A stretch of DNA of 64,000 bases, taken from contig NZ_CP031395.1 in NCBI RefSeq assembly GCF_004328645.1, positions 3,125,501 through 3,189,500 of the forward strand, read 5' to 3'. Within the stretch, counting starts at the first letter, position 1; each line of letters opens with the position of its first letter. The position numbers were made by a program, and so were the translations under genes. This document shows positions 1 to 9,398 of the stretch, piece after piece. Source of the DNA: Hylemonella gracilis. Its GTDB lineage: Bacteria > Pseudomonadota > Gammaproteobacteria > Burkholderiales > Burkholderiaceae_C. The notes under the pieces are model-generated. The model ran no database searches. It had not been told where the DNA came from and was given only the letters and a program-made list of their open reading frames with translations.

Positions 1-728
1 TGGAAGACGAATCGCTGAAAACGCGGGTGACGGCCCTGATGCAGCGCTGCGGTTTCCAGGCCCAGGGCCTATACGTGATGGATGGCAGCCGCCGCAGCGC
101 GCACGCCAACGCCTACTTCACAGGCTTCGGCACGGCCAAGCGCGTGGTGTTCTTCGACACCCTCCTGAGCAAACTCAAACCCGGCGAAGTGGATGCCGTG
201 CTGGCGCACGAGCTGGGGCATTTCAAGCACAAGCACATCCTCAAGCGCATCGTGATGATGTTCGCGATGAGTCTGGCGGGTTTTGCGCTGCTGGGCTGGT
301 TGGCGCAACAAGCCTGGTTCTACACCGGCCTGGGCGTGACGCCCAGCCTGGAGATGCTGGTGCCCGCCCTCGGCGCGGCTTTGTCCGCCCTTCCGCCCGA
401 GGTGGCCCACGGACTGCCCGCCTCGTTTGCCGCGTCGAACGATGCGCTGGCCCTGCTGCTTTTCCTGCTGGTCGCGCCCGTGTTCAGCTTTTTCATCACG
501 CCCCTGGCAGCACGCGGTTCGCGTAAGCATGAGTTCGAGGCCGACGCCTACGCCGCGCAACAGACCGACGCCGCCGACCTGGCCAGCGCCCTGCTCAAGC
601 TCTACGAAGACAATGCCGCCACGCTGACGCCCGATCCACTCTACGTGGCCTTTTATTACTCGCACCCGCCCGCCAACCAACGCCTGGCGCGGCTGGGCCT
701 GGGCGCGTACCCGCAAGGCACGGCTTGA
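1..728 (+). CDS. M48 family zinc metalloprotease (Ste24-like), 5' end missing
   Basis: The reading frame is open from the first base, so the N-terminal part lies outside the window; the ATG at 27 is internal. The visible part has the zinc motif HELGH (within LAHELGHFKHKH), hydrophobic membrane segments on both sides, and the downstream SRKHEFEAD segment that supplies the third zinc ligand (Glu). This is the layout of integral-membrane Ste24/HtpX-type M48 peptidases, which cut misfolded or prenylated-type membrane substrates; the bacterial substrate is not known. The stop overlaps the TTG start of rsgA (TTGA at 725-728), so the two genes are probably co-translated. Confidence 0.88.
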   Translation, partial: EDESLKTRVTALMQRCGFQAQGLYVMDGSRRSAHANAYFTGFGTAKRVVFFDTLLSKLKPGEVDAVLAHELGHFKHKHILKRIVMMFAMSLAGFALLGWLAQQAWFYTGLGVTPSLEMLVPALGAALSALPPEVAHGLPASFAASNDALALLLFLLVAPVFSFFITPLAARGSRKHEFEADAYAAQQTDAADLASALLKLYEDNAATLTPDPLYVAFYYSHPPANQRLARLGLGAYPQGTA

Positions 729-1786
729 ACGGCGCCAACAAGGCAAAGCGAGGGAATGGCCGCGCGGCAGGCCACCCCGCCTTGGCAGGGCAGCCTCCAA
801 CATCGGGGCTCGTGGTGGCCAGCCATGGCCGGCATCTGCTGGTTGAAAGCCCGGAAGGCCCCGGTGGACGGCGCCTGATCTGCCACCCGCGCGGCAAAAA
901 GAACAACGCCGTGGTGGGTGACCGCGTGCGCTGGTTGCCGACCGGGGATGAAGGCAGCATCGAGGCCATCGACGCCCGCCGCAACCTGTTCTACCGCCAG
1001 GACGAGCTGCGCAGCAAGAGCTTCGCCGCGAACATCGACCAGGTCCTGATCCTCATTGCGGCCGAGCCGGAATTTTCCGAAAGCCAGCTGGCGCGGGCCC
1101 TGATCGCCGCTGAGGCGGCCGGCATTCCCCCACTGATCGCGCTGAACAAGAGCGACCTGAGCGCCGCGCATGCACGCGCCTGGGCACGGCTCGCGGCCTA
1201 CCAGCGCATGGCCTACACGGTGCTGCCCCTGAACCTGAAGAACGGCCCCACGCAGGACAGCGTGCTGGCCCTGCGCCAGCATCTGCAGGGGCGGGCCACG
1301 CTGGTGCTCGGTCCTTCGGGCGCGGGCAAAAGCACCCTGATCAACCTGTTCGCACCCGATGCGCAGGCCCAGACCGGCGAGATTTCCAGCGCACTCAACA
1401 GCGGCAAGCACACCACGACCCACACCCGCTGGTACTGGGTGGACGCGGAAGCGGGTGCGGGTTGCGCCACACCGCGCACGGCGCTGATTGACTCACCGGG
1501 ATTCCAGGAGTTCGGTCTGCACCACATCGAGGCAGCGCAATTGGCCAGCCTGATGCCGGACCTGCGCATGCACGCGGGCGCCTGCCGCTTCTACAACTGC
1601 ACACACTTGCACGAACCGGGCTGCGCGGTCATCGCGGCGGTCGAACCGGGCGAGTCTGCGACTGCGCCGCAAACCGGGACAGGTGTCCCGGCGCACCCTG
1701 AGGGGCTGGATTCGCCTGTCACATCCAGTCGCTATCGTATCTACCGTGAACTGCATGCCGAACTGTCCATGCCGCCCCGGTATTGA
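725..1786 (+). CDS. rsgA: Ribosome small-subunit-dependent GTPase A
   Basis: Circularly permuted GTPase that acts late in 30S ribosome assembly. The order of motifs is the permuted one: an OB-fold N-terminus, then NKSDL (G4), then GPSGAGKST (G1, about residue 196), then DSPGFQEFGL (G3), and finally a Cys/His zinc knuckle (CRFYNCTHLHEPGC, about residues 286-300). Length 353 residues is normal. The frame has no ATG near the N-terminus. The TTG at 725 overlaps the preceding stop as TTGA, which I take as a translationally coupled start; a later GTG near the OB fold is the alternative. Confidence 0.95.
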   Translation: MNGANKAKRGNGRAAGHPALAGQPPTSGLVVASHGRHLLVESPEGPGGRRLICHPRGKKNNAVVGDRVRWLPTGDEGSIEAIDARRNLFYRQDELRSKSFAANIDQVLILIAAEPEFSESQLARALIAAEAAGIPPLIALNKSDLSAAHARAWARLAAYQRMAYTVLPLNLKNGPTQDSVLALRQHLQGRATLVLGPSGAGKSTLINLFAPDAQAQTGEISSALNSGKHTTTHTRWYWVDAEAGAGCATPRTALIDSPGFQEFGLHHIEAAQLASLMPDLRMHAGACRFYNCTHLHEPGCAVIAAVEPGESATAPQTGTGVPAHPEGLDSPVTSSRYRIYRELHAELSMPPRY

Positions 1787-1823
1787 GCGCCGCACCCGCT
1801 GCTGCGGCGGCGCCCGTCGACGC

Positions 1824-2585
1824 TCAGTGCACGCTCATGCTGCGCGCCGGAAGGCGCTGCATGACGCCGATCTGACGCGAACGGATGAGCGCTTGACGAA
1901 AGACAGCCGCTTCGTCCTGGTCGGCGACCCGTTCGCTCAGCCAGCTCTCGGCCGCCGCGTATTGCTCTGTCGCGCACCAGATTTCCCATTGCAGCAGATC
2001 CAGACCGGCCTTCTGCTGTTGCGCCACGGGTTCGTCGAGTTGAGCCTGCATCTCCTGGAAAACAGACTGGGCGTGTTCCAGCACCTCCTGAGCCTCCCCT
2101 GGCTGACGCAGGCTCAGCAGCAGGCGCACCAGGCTGGACCACACCATCACCATGCCCGGCACGTGCGCGAACGCCTGCCGATAGCCTTCCAGGGCTTCGT
2201 CGGTGCGACCGTTCTGCTGCGCCAGCCAGGCCAGGTGCGCGCGCGCATAGGCCTGCTGAGGCAGTTGCTGAGGCATCTGGCGCACCGCCGCGCGCAGCAG
2301 CAGGTCCGCCTGGGCGTTCTGGCCCAGCAGCAGCAGCGCCGCGCCGAGGTCCACCTGGGCCTCGAAGTTCAGCTCATGCCGCCGTTGCTGTACCTGATCC
2401 AGCAGCACACGGGCCTGTTCGTGCTCACCCAGATGGGCATGGGCCAAGCCCTGCAACAGCAGGGCCGAGAGGTCGCCGCCCTCCAGGTAGTAACACTTGG
2501 CGGCGAGCGCCAGAACGTCAAATTGTTGCTGGTACACAAGGGCGCGCAGGTTCTGCAGCATGATGCTCATCTTTCCAAAGGACAA
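1824..2585 (-). CDS. Tetratricopeptide-like protein of unknown function
   Basis: A 253-residue cytoplasmic protein of helical hairpins with the alternating Ala/Leu pattern of TPR repeats (for example SALLLQGLAHAHLGEHEQAR and ARAHLAWLAQQNGRTDEALE). No signal peptide and no enzymatic domain is visible. It converges on rsgA, with 37 bp between the stops. Internal Met codons at residues 6 and 9 are possible alternative starts. TPR proteins usually act as protein-binding scaffolds; the partner cannot be told from this context. Confidence 0.7.
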   Translation of the reverse strand: MSFGKMSIMLQNLRALVYQQQFDVLALAAKCYYLEGGDLSALLLQGLAHAHLGEHEQARVLLDQVQQRRHELNFEAQVDLGAALLLLGQNAQADLLLRAAVRQMPQQLPQQAYARAHLAWLAQQNGRTDEALEGYRQAFAHVPGMVMVWSSLVRLLLSLRQPGEAQEVLEHAQSVFQEMQAQLDEPVAQQQKAGLDLLQWEIWCATEQYAAAESWLSERVADQDEAAVFRQALIRSRQIGVMQRLPARSMSVH

Positions 2586-2741
2586 CCGATGGACGAAGGA
2601 TCGCCTGCCTGGACAAGTTGCATCTTTGGCACAGCGGACTTTTCCTTTGCCGCAAAGGAAAACCGGCGGTTGTTACATTTTTGCCCAGTGGCCCACGAGG
2701 GCGTGCCGCTGGCCCGCAGGCGAATCACTCTCATTTGAACC

Positions 2742-3563
2742 ATGTGCGCCGCCCACGTCCAAGCTCCCGATCCGCCCCACATCCTGCTGATCGATGACGA
2801 ACCCGAGGCCTTGCGTGCCCTGGTGACCCTGATCCGGCAGCAAGGCTGGCAGGTGTCCCTGGCGGCAGAGCCGCATCGGGGGCATCTGCGTGCCCTGGCC
2901 CTGCAACCCGACCTGATCGTGCTGGACGTCTCCATGCCGGGCATGGACGGCATGGCCTTGCTGCGGCGCCTGCGCGCCGCGCCGGAGACCCAGGACATTC
3001 CGGTGATCTTCCTCTCCGCCCAACACGAAGCCGACCAGCGTCTGGCCGGACTGACACAGGGCGGCGTGGACTATGTGACCAAGCCCTTTGAACCGCAGGA
3101 AGTGCTGGCGCGCATACGCATCCACATGCAGTTGGCGCGGCGAGGCAAACAGCAGCAGGCACCCGCGCCGCGGGCCGTGCAAGCCAGCACACCATCACCC
3201 GAGGTGAGTTCACCGACCGACGCCGACGAGGCGCTGCTGCGCGCGGCCATGCGTTTCATCGAAGCACATTTGGCCGATCTGCCCGGCTTGACGGAGATTG
3301 CCTCCGCCGTGGGCACCCACGAAAAACGACTGTCCCAAGTGTTTCGCCAGCGGGCGGGCAGCACGGTGTTCGCGTTCGCTCGCCAGCTGCGATTGCAAAA
3401 GGCCAAGGACCTGCTGGTGAACAGCAACTTGGAGATTCAGGACATCGCCGAACTGACCGGCTACCAGAGCGCGGCGAATTTCGCGACGGCATTCCGCGAA
3501 CAACAGTCCATGACGCCCAGCGACTATCGGCAACAGGCGCGGGGCAAGGGCAAGTCCGAATGA
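2742..3563 (+). CDS. Response regulator with AraC-type DNA-binding domain
   Basis: A 273-residue protein: receiver domain about residues 13-130 with acidic pocket DDE, phospho-acceptor Asp62 in IVLDVSMPG, and Lys114 in VTKPF. It is followed by a Pro/Ala-rich linker and an AraC/XylS double helix-turn-helix (about 165-265, ending with the family signature around GYQSAANFATAFREQ). Its stop overlaps the start of the next gene by ATGA (3560-3563), so it forms a two-component pair with the hybrid kinase downstream. AraC-type output domains are less common on receivers than OmpR or NarL types. Target genes are unknown. Confidence 0.9.
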   Translation: MCAAHVQAPDPPHILLIDDEPEALRALVTLIRQQGWQVSLAAEPHRGHLRALALQPDLIVLDVSMPGMDGMALLRRLRAAPETQDIPVIFLSAQHEADQRLAGLTQGGVDYVTKPFEPQEVLARIRIHMQLARRGKQQQAPAPRAVQASTPSPEVSSPTDADEALLRAAMRFIEAHLADLPGLTEIASAVGTHEKRLSQVFRQRAGSTVFAFARQLRLQKAKDLLVNSNLEIQDIAELTGYQSAANFATAFREQQSMTPSDYRQQARGKGKSE

Positions 3564-6019
3564 GGCTTGGTTGCCGCCTTTGGCTGACACAGCTGGTGGG
3601 GCGCATGCGGGTGCTGCGGCTGTGCCTGCTGCTGACGGGACTGAGTACGCCCTGGGCTCATGCGACAACGATCGACGCCTGCGCCGACTCTCAGCAATTG
3701 CTGGGCGGCAAAGTCGAGGTGCACGTGGACGGGACGGGGCGCCAAACACCCGAGGAAATCGCCCGCCTGCCCGCGAGCGCCTTCGCCCCGCTCGACCCCC
3801 AGACCCTGCCCCGCTACAGCGAGGCCGGCGTCTGGCTGGACATGACCTTGCACAACACGCAGTCGCAGCCTTGCCGCCGATGGCTGAACCTGGCCAAGCC
3901 CAGCGTCGAGGACCAGCAGGTGCACGTGCTGCGCGTGGATGGGCTGTGGCACAGCCAGCGTTCGGGCAGCGCGTATGCCCTGCGAACCTGGGCCGTGGCG
4001 CAGCGCCAGCCCGTGTTCCTGCTGGACCTGCAGCCTGGGGAAACAACCCGCGTGCTGGCCCGCGTCTCGAGCACTTCCAGCATATTGCTGGTGAACCCAC
4101 AGCTCTACTCGGACGCCGCCTGGCTGCAGACGCAGCAGAACACGCACATCATCGACGGCCTGTCGCAGGGCATCGTGCTGCTGGTGGTGGCGGTGGGCCT
4201 GACCGTCGGCTGGATCCTGCGCTCGGGCATGCTGCTGGCGCTGTCGGTCGGGGCCCTCTTCAACGCGCTCTTCGTCTGCGTCGTCAACGGCTATCTCTTC
4301 TATTTCCCGGCCCTGCTGCCCTACACCGAGGCCTGCGCGGCGGTGACCGGCACCTTCGCGATCTCGGGCTTTCTGATCTATGTGCGGCAGTTGTACGGTC
4401 TGAGCCGCCTGCCTCGCCTCTGGACCCACATGATCGTGGCGCTGGTGGGGTTCTACATCCTCACGCGCATCGTCGGCTGGTACGCGGCGCCGGCGATGAC
4501 CAGCATCGGCCTGTGGGTGATCGTGTCCTTCGTCGCCGTTTTGCTGCATGGCCGTCGCCACCAGTTCATGGCCTGGCTGGGCATGCACATCATGGCGCTG
4601 CAGCTGCTGTCCCAGTATGTCTTCCATCTGGACAAGGCCGTGCCCTGGGCGCAGCACTTCCCACCCGCGCTGGAACTGCTGAGCAGCCTGGTGTGGCAAT
4701 CGTCGTACGTGCAGAACCTGTCGGGCACCCTCAACGGCGCGGTCTGGCTGGCCGCCACCATGGTGCTGGAGGTTCTGGGCAGCCAGCGGCGCGAGCAGCG
4801 TGCCCAGGCTGCCCTCGAAAACCAGCGCCGCGGTGAGCTGGAACGGCTGGAAAGCGCGGTGGCCCAACGTACGGGCCAGTTGCGGGAAGCCTTGGACGCC
4901 CGACGCAATCTGCTGGCACGCATCAGCCACGATCTGCGCTCGCCGCTGGCGGGGATCATCAACATCACGCAATCGGCGGCGGCCCTCGAAGCGCAGACCA
5001 CGCGGCACATTGAGCGCAGCGCACGCCGCCAGATGGAGCTGATCGACGAGTTGCTGGAGTTCGCCCGACAGGACCTGAAAGGCCCGGAGATCCACGCCGA
5101 ACCGGGTTACCTCTACGCCTTGCTGCACGAAATGGAACAAGAAGGCCGTCTGCTAGCGCAGCGCCAGCAGAACCGGTTCGAGACCGAGATCCCGATCGAC
5201 CTGCCGCTGGTCGTGCGGGCCGACTTTCGGCATCTGCGCCAGGTGCTGCTCAATCTGATGGGCAATGCCGCCAAGTTCACGACCCAGGGGGAGATCCGCC
5301 TGCAGGTCGAGCCTCTGGATGGCGACGAGCGGGAAACAGGCAACGGCCGGACGCGCCTGCGTTTCTCGGTCTGCGACACCGGCCAGGGCATCGCCGAAAG
5401 CGAGCGCGACAAGGTGATGCAGCCCTTTGGGCGCGGCGCCAACGCGCGAGGCGTGGACGGAGTCGGCTTGGGCCTGACCATCGTGCGGCAGTTGCTCGAT
5501 GGCATGGGAACCGAACTGGAACTGGCATCCACGCCGGGCCAGGGCAGCCGCTTCAGCTTCGCGCTGGACCTGGAACTCGCCGATGAAAGCGAGGTCCGCG
5601 ACATCTTCGTCGAGAGCCACGCGGCCGAGGTGGAGGGGCGGGGTCGCCGTATCCTGGTCGCCGACGACCTGCCCGCCAATCGCGATCAACTGACCGATCT
5701 GCTGGGCGGCTATGGCTTCGAAGTCAGCGCGGCGGCGGATGGCCTCGAAGCGCTGCAGATGCTGCGGGAAGACGACTACGATCTGCTGCTGACCGACCAG
5801 ATGATGCCGCGCATGGACGGCTGGGAATTGCTGGCCCAGGCCCGCGCTTCGCGGCCCCGCCTGCCCGTGCTGCTGTACTCTGCGGCGCCACCCCTGCCGC
5901 CCCTGGACTGGCCGGCCGATCTGGGCTTTGACGCCAGTCTGCTCAAACCTGCCACCAGCGGCGAATTGCTGCGGCAGATCGACAGCCTGGTGCGCGCGGC
6001 GGGACCGTCAGCGCAGTGA
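3560..6019 (+). CDS. 7TMR-DISM hybrid sensor histidine kinase
   Basis: 819 residues. The N-terminus has a signal-like segment and a periplasmic beta-rich 7TMR-DISM extracellular domain (about 30-190). A block of seven hydrophobic helices follows (about 195-400), then a coiled-coil linker, HisKA with His457 in ISHDLRSPL, and an HATPase domain (NLMGNAAKF, DTGQGI and GLGLTIV motifs). The C-terminal receiver has its acceptor Asp746 in LLLTDQMMPR. 7TMR-DISM modules usually sense extracellular carbohydrates or small ligands. It is translationally coupled to the AraC-type regulator before it, so a phosphorelay kinase-REC to that regulator is likely; an HPt step is not seen nearby. Confidence 0.9.
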   Translation: MRLGCRLWLTQLVGRMRVLRLCLLLTGLSTPWAHATTIDACADSQQLLGGKVEVHVDGTGRQTPEEIARLPASAFAPLDPQTLPRYSEAGVWLDMTLHNTQSQPCRRWLNLAKPSVEDQQVHVLRVDGLWHSQRSGSAYALRTWAVAQRQPVFLLDLQPGETTRVLARVSSTSSILLVNPQLYSDAAWLQTQQNTHIIDGLSQGIVLLVVAVGLTVGWILRSGMLLALSVGALFNALFVCVVNGYLFYFPALLPYTEACAAVTGTFAISGFLIYVRQLYGLSRLPRLWTHMIVALVGFYILTRIVGWYAAPAMTSIGLWVIVSFVAVLLHGRRHQFMAWLGMHIMALQLLSQYVFHLDKAVPWAQHFPPALELLSSLVWQSSYVQNLSGTLNGAVWLAATMVLEVLGSQRREQRAQAALENQRRGELERLESAVAQRTGQLREALDARRNLLARISHDLRSPLAGIINITQSAAALEAQTTRHIERSARRQMELIDELLEFARQDLKGPEIHAEPGYLYALLHEMEQEGRLLAQRQQNRFETEIPIDLPLVVRADFRHLRQVLLNLMGNAAKFTTQGEIRLQVEPLDGDERETGNGRTRLRFSVCDTGQGIAESERDKVMQPFGRGANARGVDGVGLGLTIVRQLLDGMGTELELASTPGQGSRFSFALDLELADESEVRDIFVESHAAEVEGRGRRILVADDLPANRDQLTDLLGGYGFEVSAAADGLEALQMLREDDYDLLLTDQMMPRMDGWELLAQARASRPRLPVLLYSAAPPLPPLDWPADLGFDASLLKPATSGELLRQIDSLVRAAGPSAQ

Positions 6020-6059
6020 CGGCGTCGGTGGACAACACGGCCCGACGCTCAAACCGTCA

Positions 6060-7121
6060 TCAGGCCAGCCAGCGCCCCACGGTCATCAGAGCGAGCAGCA
6101 ACATCCAGAACACCACCGCGCGCCAGATCAGGCCCACGCTGCTGCGCAGGTGCGCCAGCTGCGGCTCCTGCCAGTCCACCCGTTCACCCAGGCGGGCGCG
6201 GGACGCCTCGGAAAGTCCCAGACGCACATTGAGCGCACCGGCGAGCGCGGCGATGATCAGATGGTCGTTGTCCTGCGCGCGGGCGTTGTCGCCCAGCTGT
6301 TCACCAGGCCTCACCCCAGCCAGCGCCTCCAGCCGGGCCTGCGCGCCGGTGCCACGACCGGACTCCTGCGCCTCCTTCTGCTGCATGCGCTTGAACTCTT
6401 CGTGGCGGCGCCAGGCATCCACCGCGTCTTCAAAGCGCCCGACCACGGCAAAACCGAAGGCGGTGATGCGCGCCGGCAGCCAGTCCACCCAACTCCAGGC
6501 ACGGGCGGCAACGGCGAGCACAGCCTCGCTCACCCAGGGCGCCTGCTTGCGCGAGACATGCGGCCAGTAGCGCGTGATCAGCTCGCTCAAGCGATAGAAC
6601 ACCGCGCCTGCGGGCCCGAGGCCCAGCAGCGAAAAGATCAGGAACCAAGTGAGCACGCCCAGCACGTGGCGGTGCGCGGCCACCACGGAGTACTCCAGCA
6701 CATGCCGGATGATCTCGCGCGGGGGCAACTCGCTGGCGTCGATTTGCTGCCACTCTGCCAGCAGGCGGCGGGCCGTTTGCTCGTCACCGGCCTCCAGCGC
6801 GTCACGGATCGCGCTGAAGTGAAAACTGAACTGCCGAAACCCCAGGGTGACGTAGAGCATCCAGACGTTCCAGGCCAGGGCGAGCAGGCCGCCAAACCAG
6901 CCCAGGGACGACTTGAGCCACAGGTAAATGCCTGCGGTCACGAGGGCCGGCACCAGCACCGCGATGCCCCAGGCGAGCCAGGGCGAATGACCAATGTCGA
7001 ATTTGCGCGCCACCCAGCGCAGCCAGGCGCGTACCCGGGCATGCACGATGTTTCCACGCCCGAGTGGGCGCGCCTGCTCGATCAGCAAGGCCAGCAAGAG
7101 GGAGAAAAAGCTCATGCCCAT
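6060..7121 (-). CDS. CobD/CbiB-family membrane protein
   Basis: 353 residues with several hydrophobic helices and the CobD/CbiB-like pattern of two soluble stretches (IRDALEAGDEQTARRLLAEW; EIIRHVLEYSVVAAHRHVLG). Bona fide CbiB makes adenosylcobinamide phosphate. No other cobalamin gene is present here, and stand-alone relatives in Burkholderiales are annotated only as CobD/CbiB family, so I do not claim the reaction. It is transcribed leftward and converges with the hybrid kinase gene. The start at 7121 gives MGMSFFSLLLALL, a plausible first membrane segment. Confidence 0.72.
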   Translation of the reverse strand: MGMSFFSLLLALLIEQARPLGRGNIVHARVRAWLRWVARKFDIGHSPWLAWGIAVLVPALVTAGIYLWLKSSLGWFGGLLALAWNVWMLYVTLGFRQFSFHFSAIRDALEAGDEQTARRLLAEWQQIDASELPPREIIRHVLEYSVVAAHRHVLGVLTWFLIFSLLGLGPAGAVFYRLSELITRYWPHVSRKQAPWVSEAVLAVAARAWSWVDWLPARITAFGFAVVGRFEDAVDAWRRHEEFKRMQQKEAQESGRGTGAQARLEALAGVRPGEQLGDNARAQDNDHLIIAALAGALNVRLGLSEASRARLGERVDWQEPQLAHLRSSVGLIWRAVVFWMLLLALMTVGRWLA

Positions 7122-7185
7122 GATGATAACGGGGCCATACCGGGTGGTGCATCCCCCTCATCAAATCAAAGCCGGAAAACCGCCA

Positions 7186-7893
7186 TCACGCCGCCATGAA
7201 ACGGTAAAAGTTGCGCAGCATGCCCGCCGTCGCGCCCCAAATGAAGCGCTCGGTACCGCCTCGCGTGGCATCGGTCCAAGGCATGGAGAACCATTCGCGC
7301 ATCACGCCTTCGAACTCGTGCGCATGCCGTCGGTGGTGAGACGGGTCCAGCAGAAACGCCAGCGGAACCTCAAAGGCATCAGCCACCTCGACCGGATTGG
7401 GCCGCAGCGTGAAACCTGGTCGCACCAGCGCCACCACAGGCGTGACCACGAAGGCGGTGCCCGTGGTGTAGGTCGGCAGCGTGCCCAACACTTCCACCCG
7501 ATCGCGCGCCAGCCCCACTTCCTCTTCGGCTTCACGCAGTGCGGCGTCGGCCACGTCGGCATCCATCGCGTCCACCCGTCCACCAGGAAAGGCGATCTGC
7601 CCCGAATGGTTGCGCAGCTGCGCCGTGCGCTGGGTGAGCAGCAGCGTGGGCTCGGGCCACATGACCAAGGGCACCAGCACAGCGGCCTGGGCGGGCTTGC
7701 GTTGAACAAAACGCGGCTCGGCCCGCACCTCTGGCTGCCAGGCCGGCGGCGCGAGGAAGCGTTGCCGCAGCGCCTCGGGGGTCAGGCGCGCCATCGGCAC
7801 GGGCGGGAGATGGCCGTCCACCGCGCGCGCAGGCACCGCGCGCGGGTCGAAGTTCGGAATCCTGGACAGCGGAATGGGGTCGGACGCGCTCAT
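7186..7893 (-). CDS. CoA pyrophosphatase (Nudix hydrolase, NudL type)
   Basis: 235 residues. The segment LLLTQRTAQLRNHSGQIAFPGG matches the UPF0035 signature of Nudix enzymes that split coenzyme A into 4'-phosphopantetheine and 3',5'-ADP. It runs directly into the Nudix box GGRVDAMDADVADAALREAE with the metal-binding REAEEEVG core; the first Glu of the canonical box is Asp, as is common in this subfamily. It lies between the CobD/CbiB-family gene and the rplS terminator and seems to be expressed on its own. Confidence 0.88.
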   Translation of the reverse strand: MSASDPIPLSRIPNFDPRAVPARAVDGHLPPVPMARLTPEALRQRFLAPPAWQPEVRAEPRFVQRKPAQAAVLVPLVMWPEPTLLLTQRTAQLRNHSGQIAFPGGRVDAMDADVADAALREAEEEVGLARDRVEVLGTLPTYTTGTAFVVTPVVALVRPGFTLRPNPVEVADAFEVPLAFLLDPSHHRRHAHEFEGVMREWFSMPWTDATRGGTERFIWGATAGMLRNFYRFMAA

Positions 7894-7963
7894 CGGCTCA
7901 GAGCCTCAGCCAGCAAGCTGTCGAGTAGATCAGATACGGACCCACTTGGAATGATGCCGCCCC

Positions 7964-8005
7964 AAAAGAAAAACCGCCCTGCGGACCAAGTACGAGGGCG
8001 GTTCT
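7964..8005 (-). terminator. Rho-independent terminator after rplS
   Basis: On the minus strand an 8-bp perfect stem (ACCGCCCT at 8002-7995 pairing with AGGGCGGT at 7980-7973) is followed by a T-rich run (7972-7964). It sits 37 bp after the rplS stop and ends the rpsP-rimM-trmD-rplS operon. Confidence 0.85.
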
Positions 8006-8041
8006 TGTGGAATCGACCGGTTGAACCCGGCCGGGGAGTTA

Positions 8042-8434
8042 TTACTCCGCCGAGGCTTCCAAGGTCTTGAAAGCCAGCTTTTCCTTGATGCGAGCCGACT
8101 TGCCGCTGCGCTGACGCAGGTAGTACAGCTTGGCGCGGCGCACGTCACCACGGCGCTTGACTTCGATGCTGGCGATCAGCGGGCTGTAGGTCTGGAAGGT
8201 ACGCTCCACGCCTTCGCCGCTGGAGATCTTGCGCACGGTGAAGGCGCTGTTCAGGCCGCGATTGCGCTTGGCGATCACCACGCCTTCATAGGCCTGGGCG
8301 CGCTTGCGAGTGCCTTCGACCACGTTGACGCTGACGATCACGGTGTCGCCGGGCGCGAAAGCGGGAATGGTCTTGCCCGTTTTCTCGGTCAGACGGGCGA
8401 TTTCCTCTTGTTCGAGGGTCTGGATCAGGTTCAT
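8042..8434 (-). CDS. rplS: 50S ribosomal protein L19
   Basis: 130 residues beginning [15 protein letters not shown], with the L19 core ([32 protein letters not shown]) and a basic C-terminus. L19 lies at the 30S-50S interface. It is the last gene of the conserved rpsP-rimM-trmD-rplS operon. It is separated from trmD by about 130 bp that hold a perfect TATAAT, so it may also have its own promoter. Confidence 0.98.
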   Translation of the reverse strand: MNLIQTLEQEEIARLTEKTGKTIPAFAPGDTVIVSVNVVEGTRKRAQAYEGVVIAKRNRGLNSAFTVRKISSGEGVERTFQTYSPLIASIEVKRRGDVRRAKLYYLRQRSGKSARIKEKLAFKTLEASAE

Positions 8435-8561
8435 GAAATTCCTCTTGGCGATCTTGTCCGCGCTGCACTAAAGGCTGTTTTCACGCGTCGCCCCTGCCAG
8501 CGAAGGCTGGAGGGCGGTGCTGCGTACAACAGCGGCCGGACAGAGGATCAGGAAGCCCGCG

Positions 8562-8590
8562 ATTATAGCAGGCTGGACAGAAAAGTCTCA
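8562..8590 (-). promoter_or_regulatory. Possible internal promoter for rplS
   Basis: A perfect minus-strand TATAAT (8567-8562) overlaps the trmD stop codon, about 128 bp before rplS. The hexamer 17 bp upstream (TGAGAC, 8590-8585) is a poor -35. This is a candidate for extra expression of L19; the sequence alone does not prove it. Confidence 0.35.
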
Positions 8591-9345
8591 TCCTGGCGCG
8601 ACAGGCGGCCCGCCTTGCGGGCCTGCGCCAGCAGGTCGGGACGCAGGCGCGCCGTCAATGCCAACCGCTGCTCGCGCCGCCAGCGCTCGATCCGGGCATG
8701 GTTGCCCGACAGCAGCACCTCGGGGACACCCTGTACCTGTCCCTCCGACACCCATTTTTCGGGGCGGGTGTAATGCGGGCAGTCCAGCAAGCCGTCCAGC
8801 AGCGGGTTGAAGCTGTCCTGCGCATGGCTTTCGGCGTCACCCAGCACGCCCGGCTGCAGACGCGCGACGGCATCCAGCAAGGCCATGGCCGCGATCTCGC
8901 CGCCGGACAACACAAAATCCCCGAGGCTGATCTGCTCGTCCACGTGGGTGTCGATGAAGCGCTGGTCCAGGCCTTCATAACGGCCGCAGACCAGCACCGC
9001 GCCTGGGCTGGCCGCCCAGCGCTCCACTTCGGCGTGGTTCAAGGTCCGACCCAGGGGGGAAAACAGCAGCACCGGCCCAGGTGGGCAGGCGGCGGCCGCG
9101 CGGGCCGCCTGCGCGGCCGCCAGACAACGCGCCAGCGGCTCGGCCATCATGACCATGCCCGGACCGCCCCCAAACGGACGGTCATCGACGCGGCGGTAAT
9201 TGCCCTCGGCCTGATCGCGGGGGTTGTGCAGATGCACGTCAATGGCGCCGCCTTCACCATTGCCACGGTAGGCACGACGCGTGATGCCACTCGTCAGCAG
9301 GGGGGCGAACAGTTCGGGGAACAGGGTCAGGACATCGAAACGCAT
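8563..9345 (-). CDS. trmD: tRNA (guanine37-N1)-methyltransferase
   Basis: Makes m1G37 in tRNAs reading codons that start with C, using S-adenosylmethionine, and so prevents +1 frameshifting. The protein begins [13 protein letters not shown] and contains the SPOUT trefoil-knot segments ([23 protein letters not shown]). I chose the ATG at 9345; a longer frame exists only by using a TTG at 9360. It follows rimM closely in the ribosomal operon. Confidence 0.97.
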   Translation of the reverse strand: MRFDVLTLFPELFAPLLTSGITRRAYRGNGEGGAIDVHLHNPRDQAEGNYRRVDDRPFGGGPGMVMMAEPLARCLAAAQAARAAAACPPGPVLLFSPLGRTLNHAEVERWAASPGAVLVCGRYEGLDQRFIDTHVDEQISLGDFVLSGGEIAAMALLDAVARLQPGVLGDAESHAQDSFNPLLDGLLDCPHYTRPEKWVSEGQVQGVPEVLLSGNHARIERWRREQRLALTARLRPDLLAQARKAGRLSRQDETFLSSLL

Positions 9346-9398
9346 GGGACACCTTCGCAACGGCTCGGCGGCGCGAAGATCGCCACGCCTTCGCCCGC

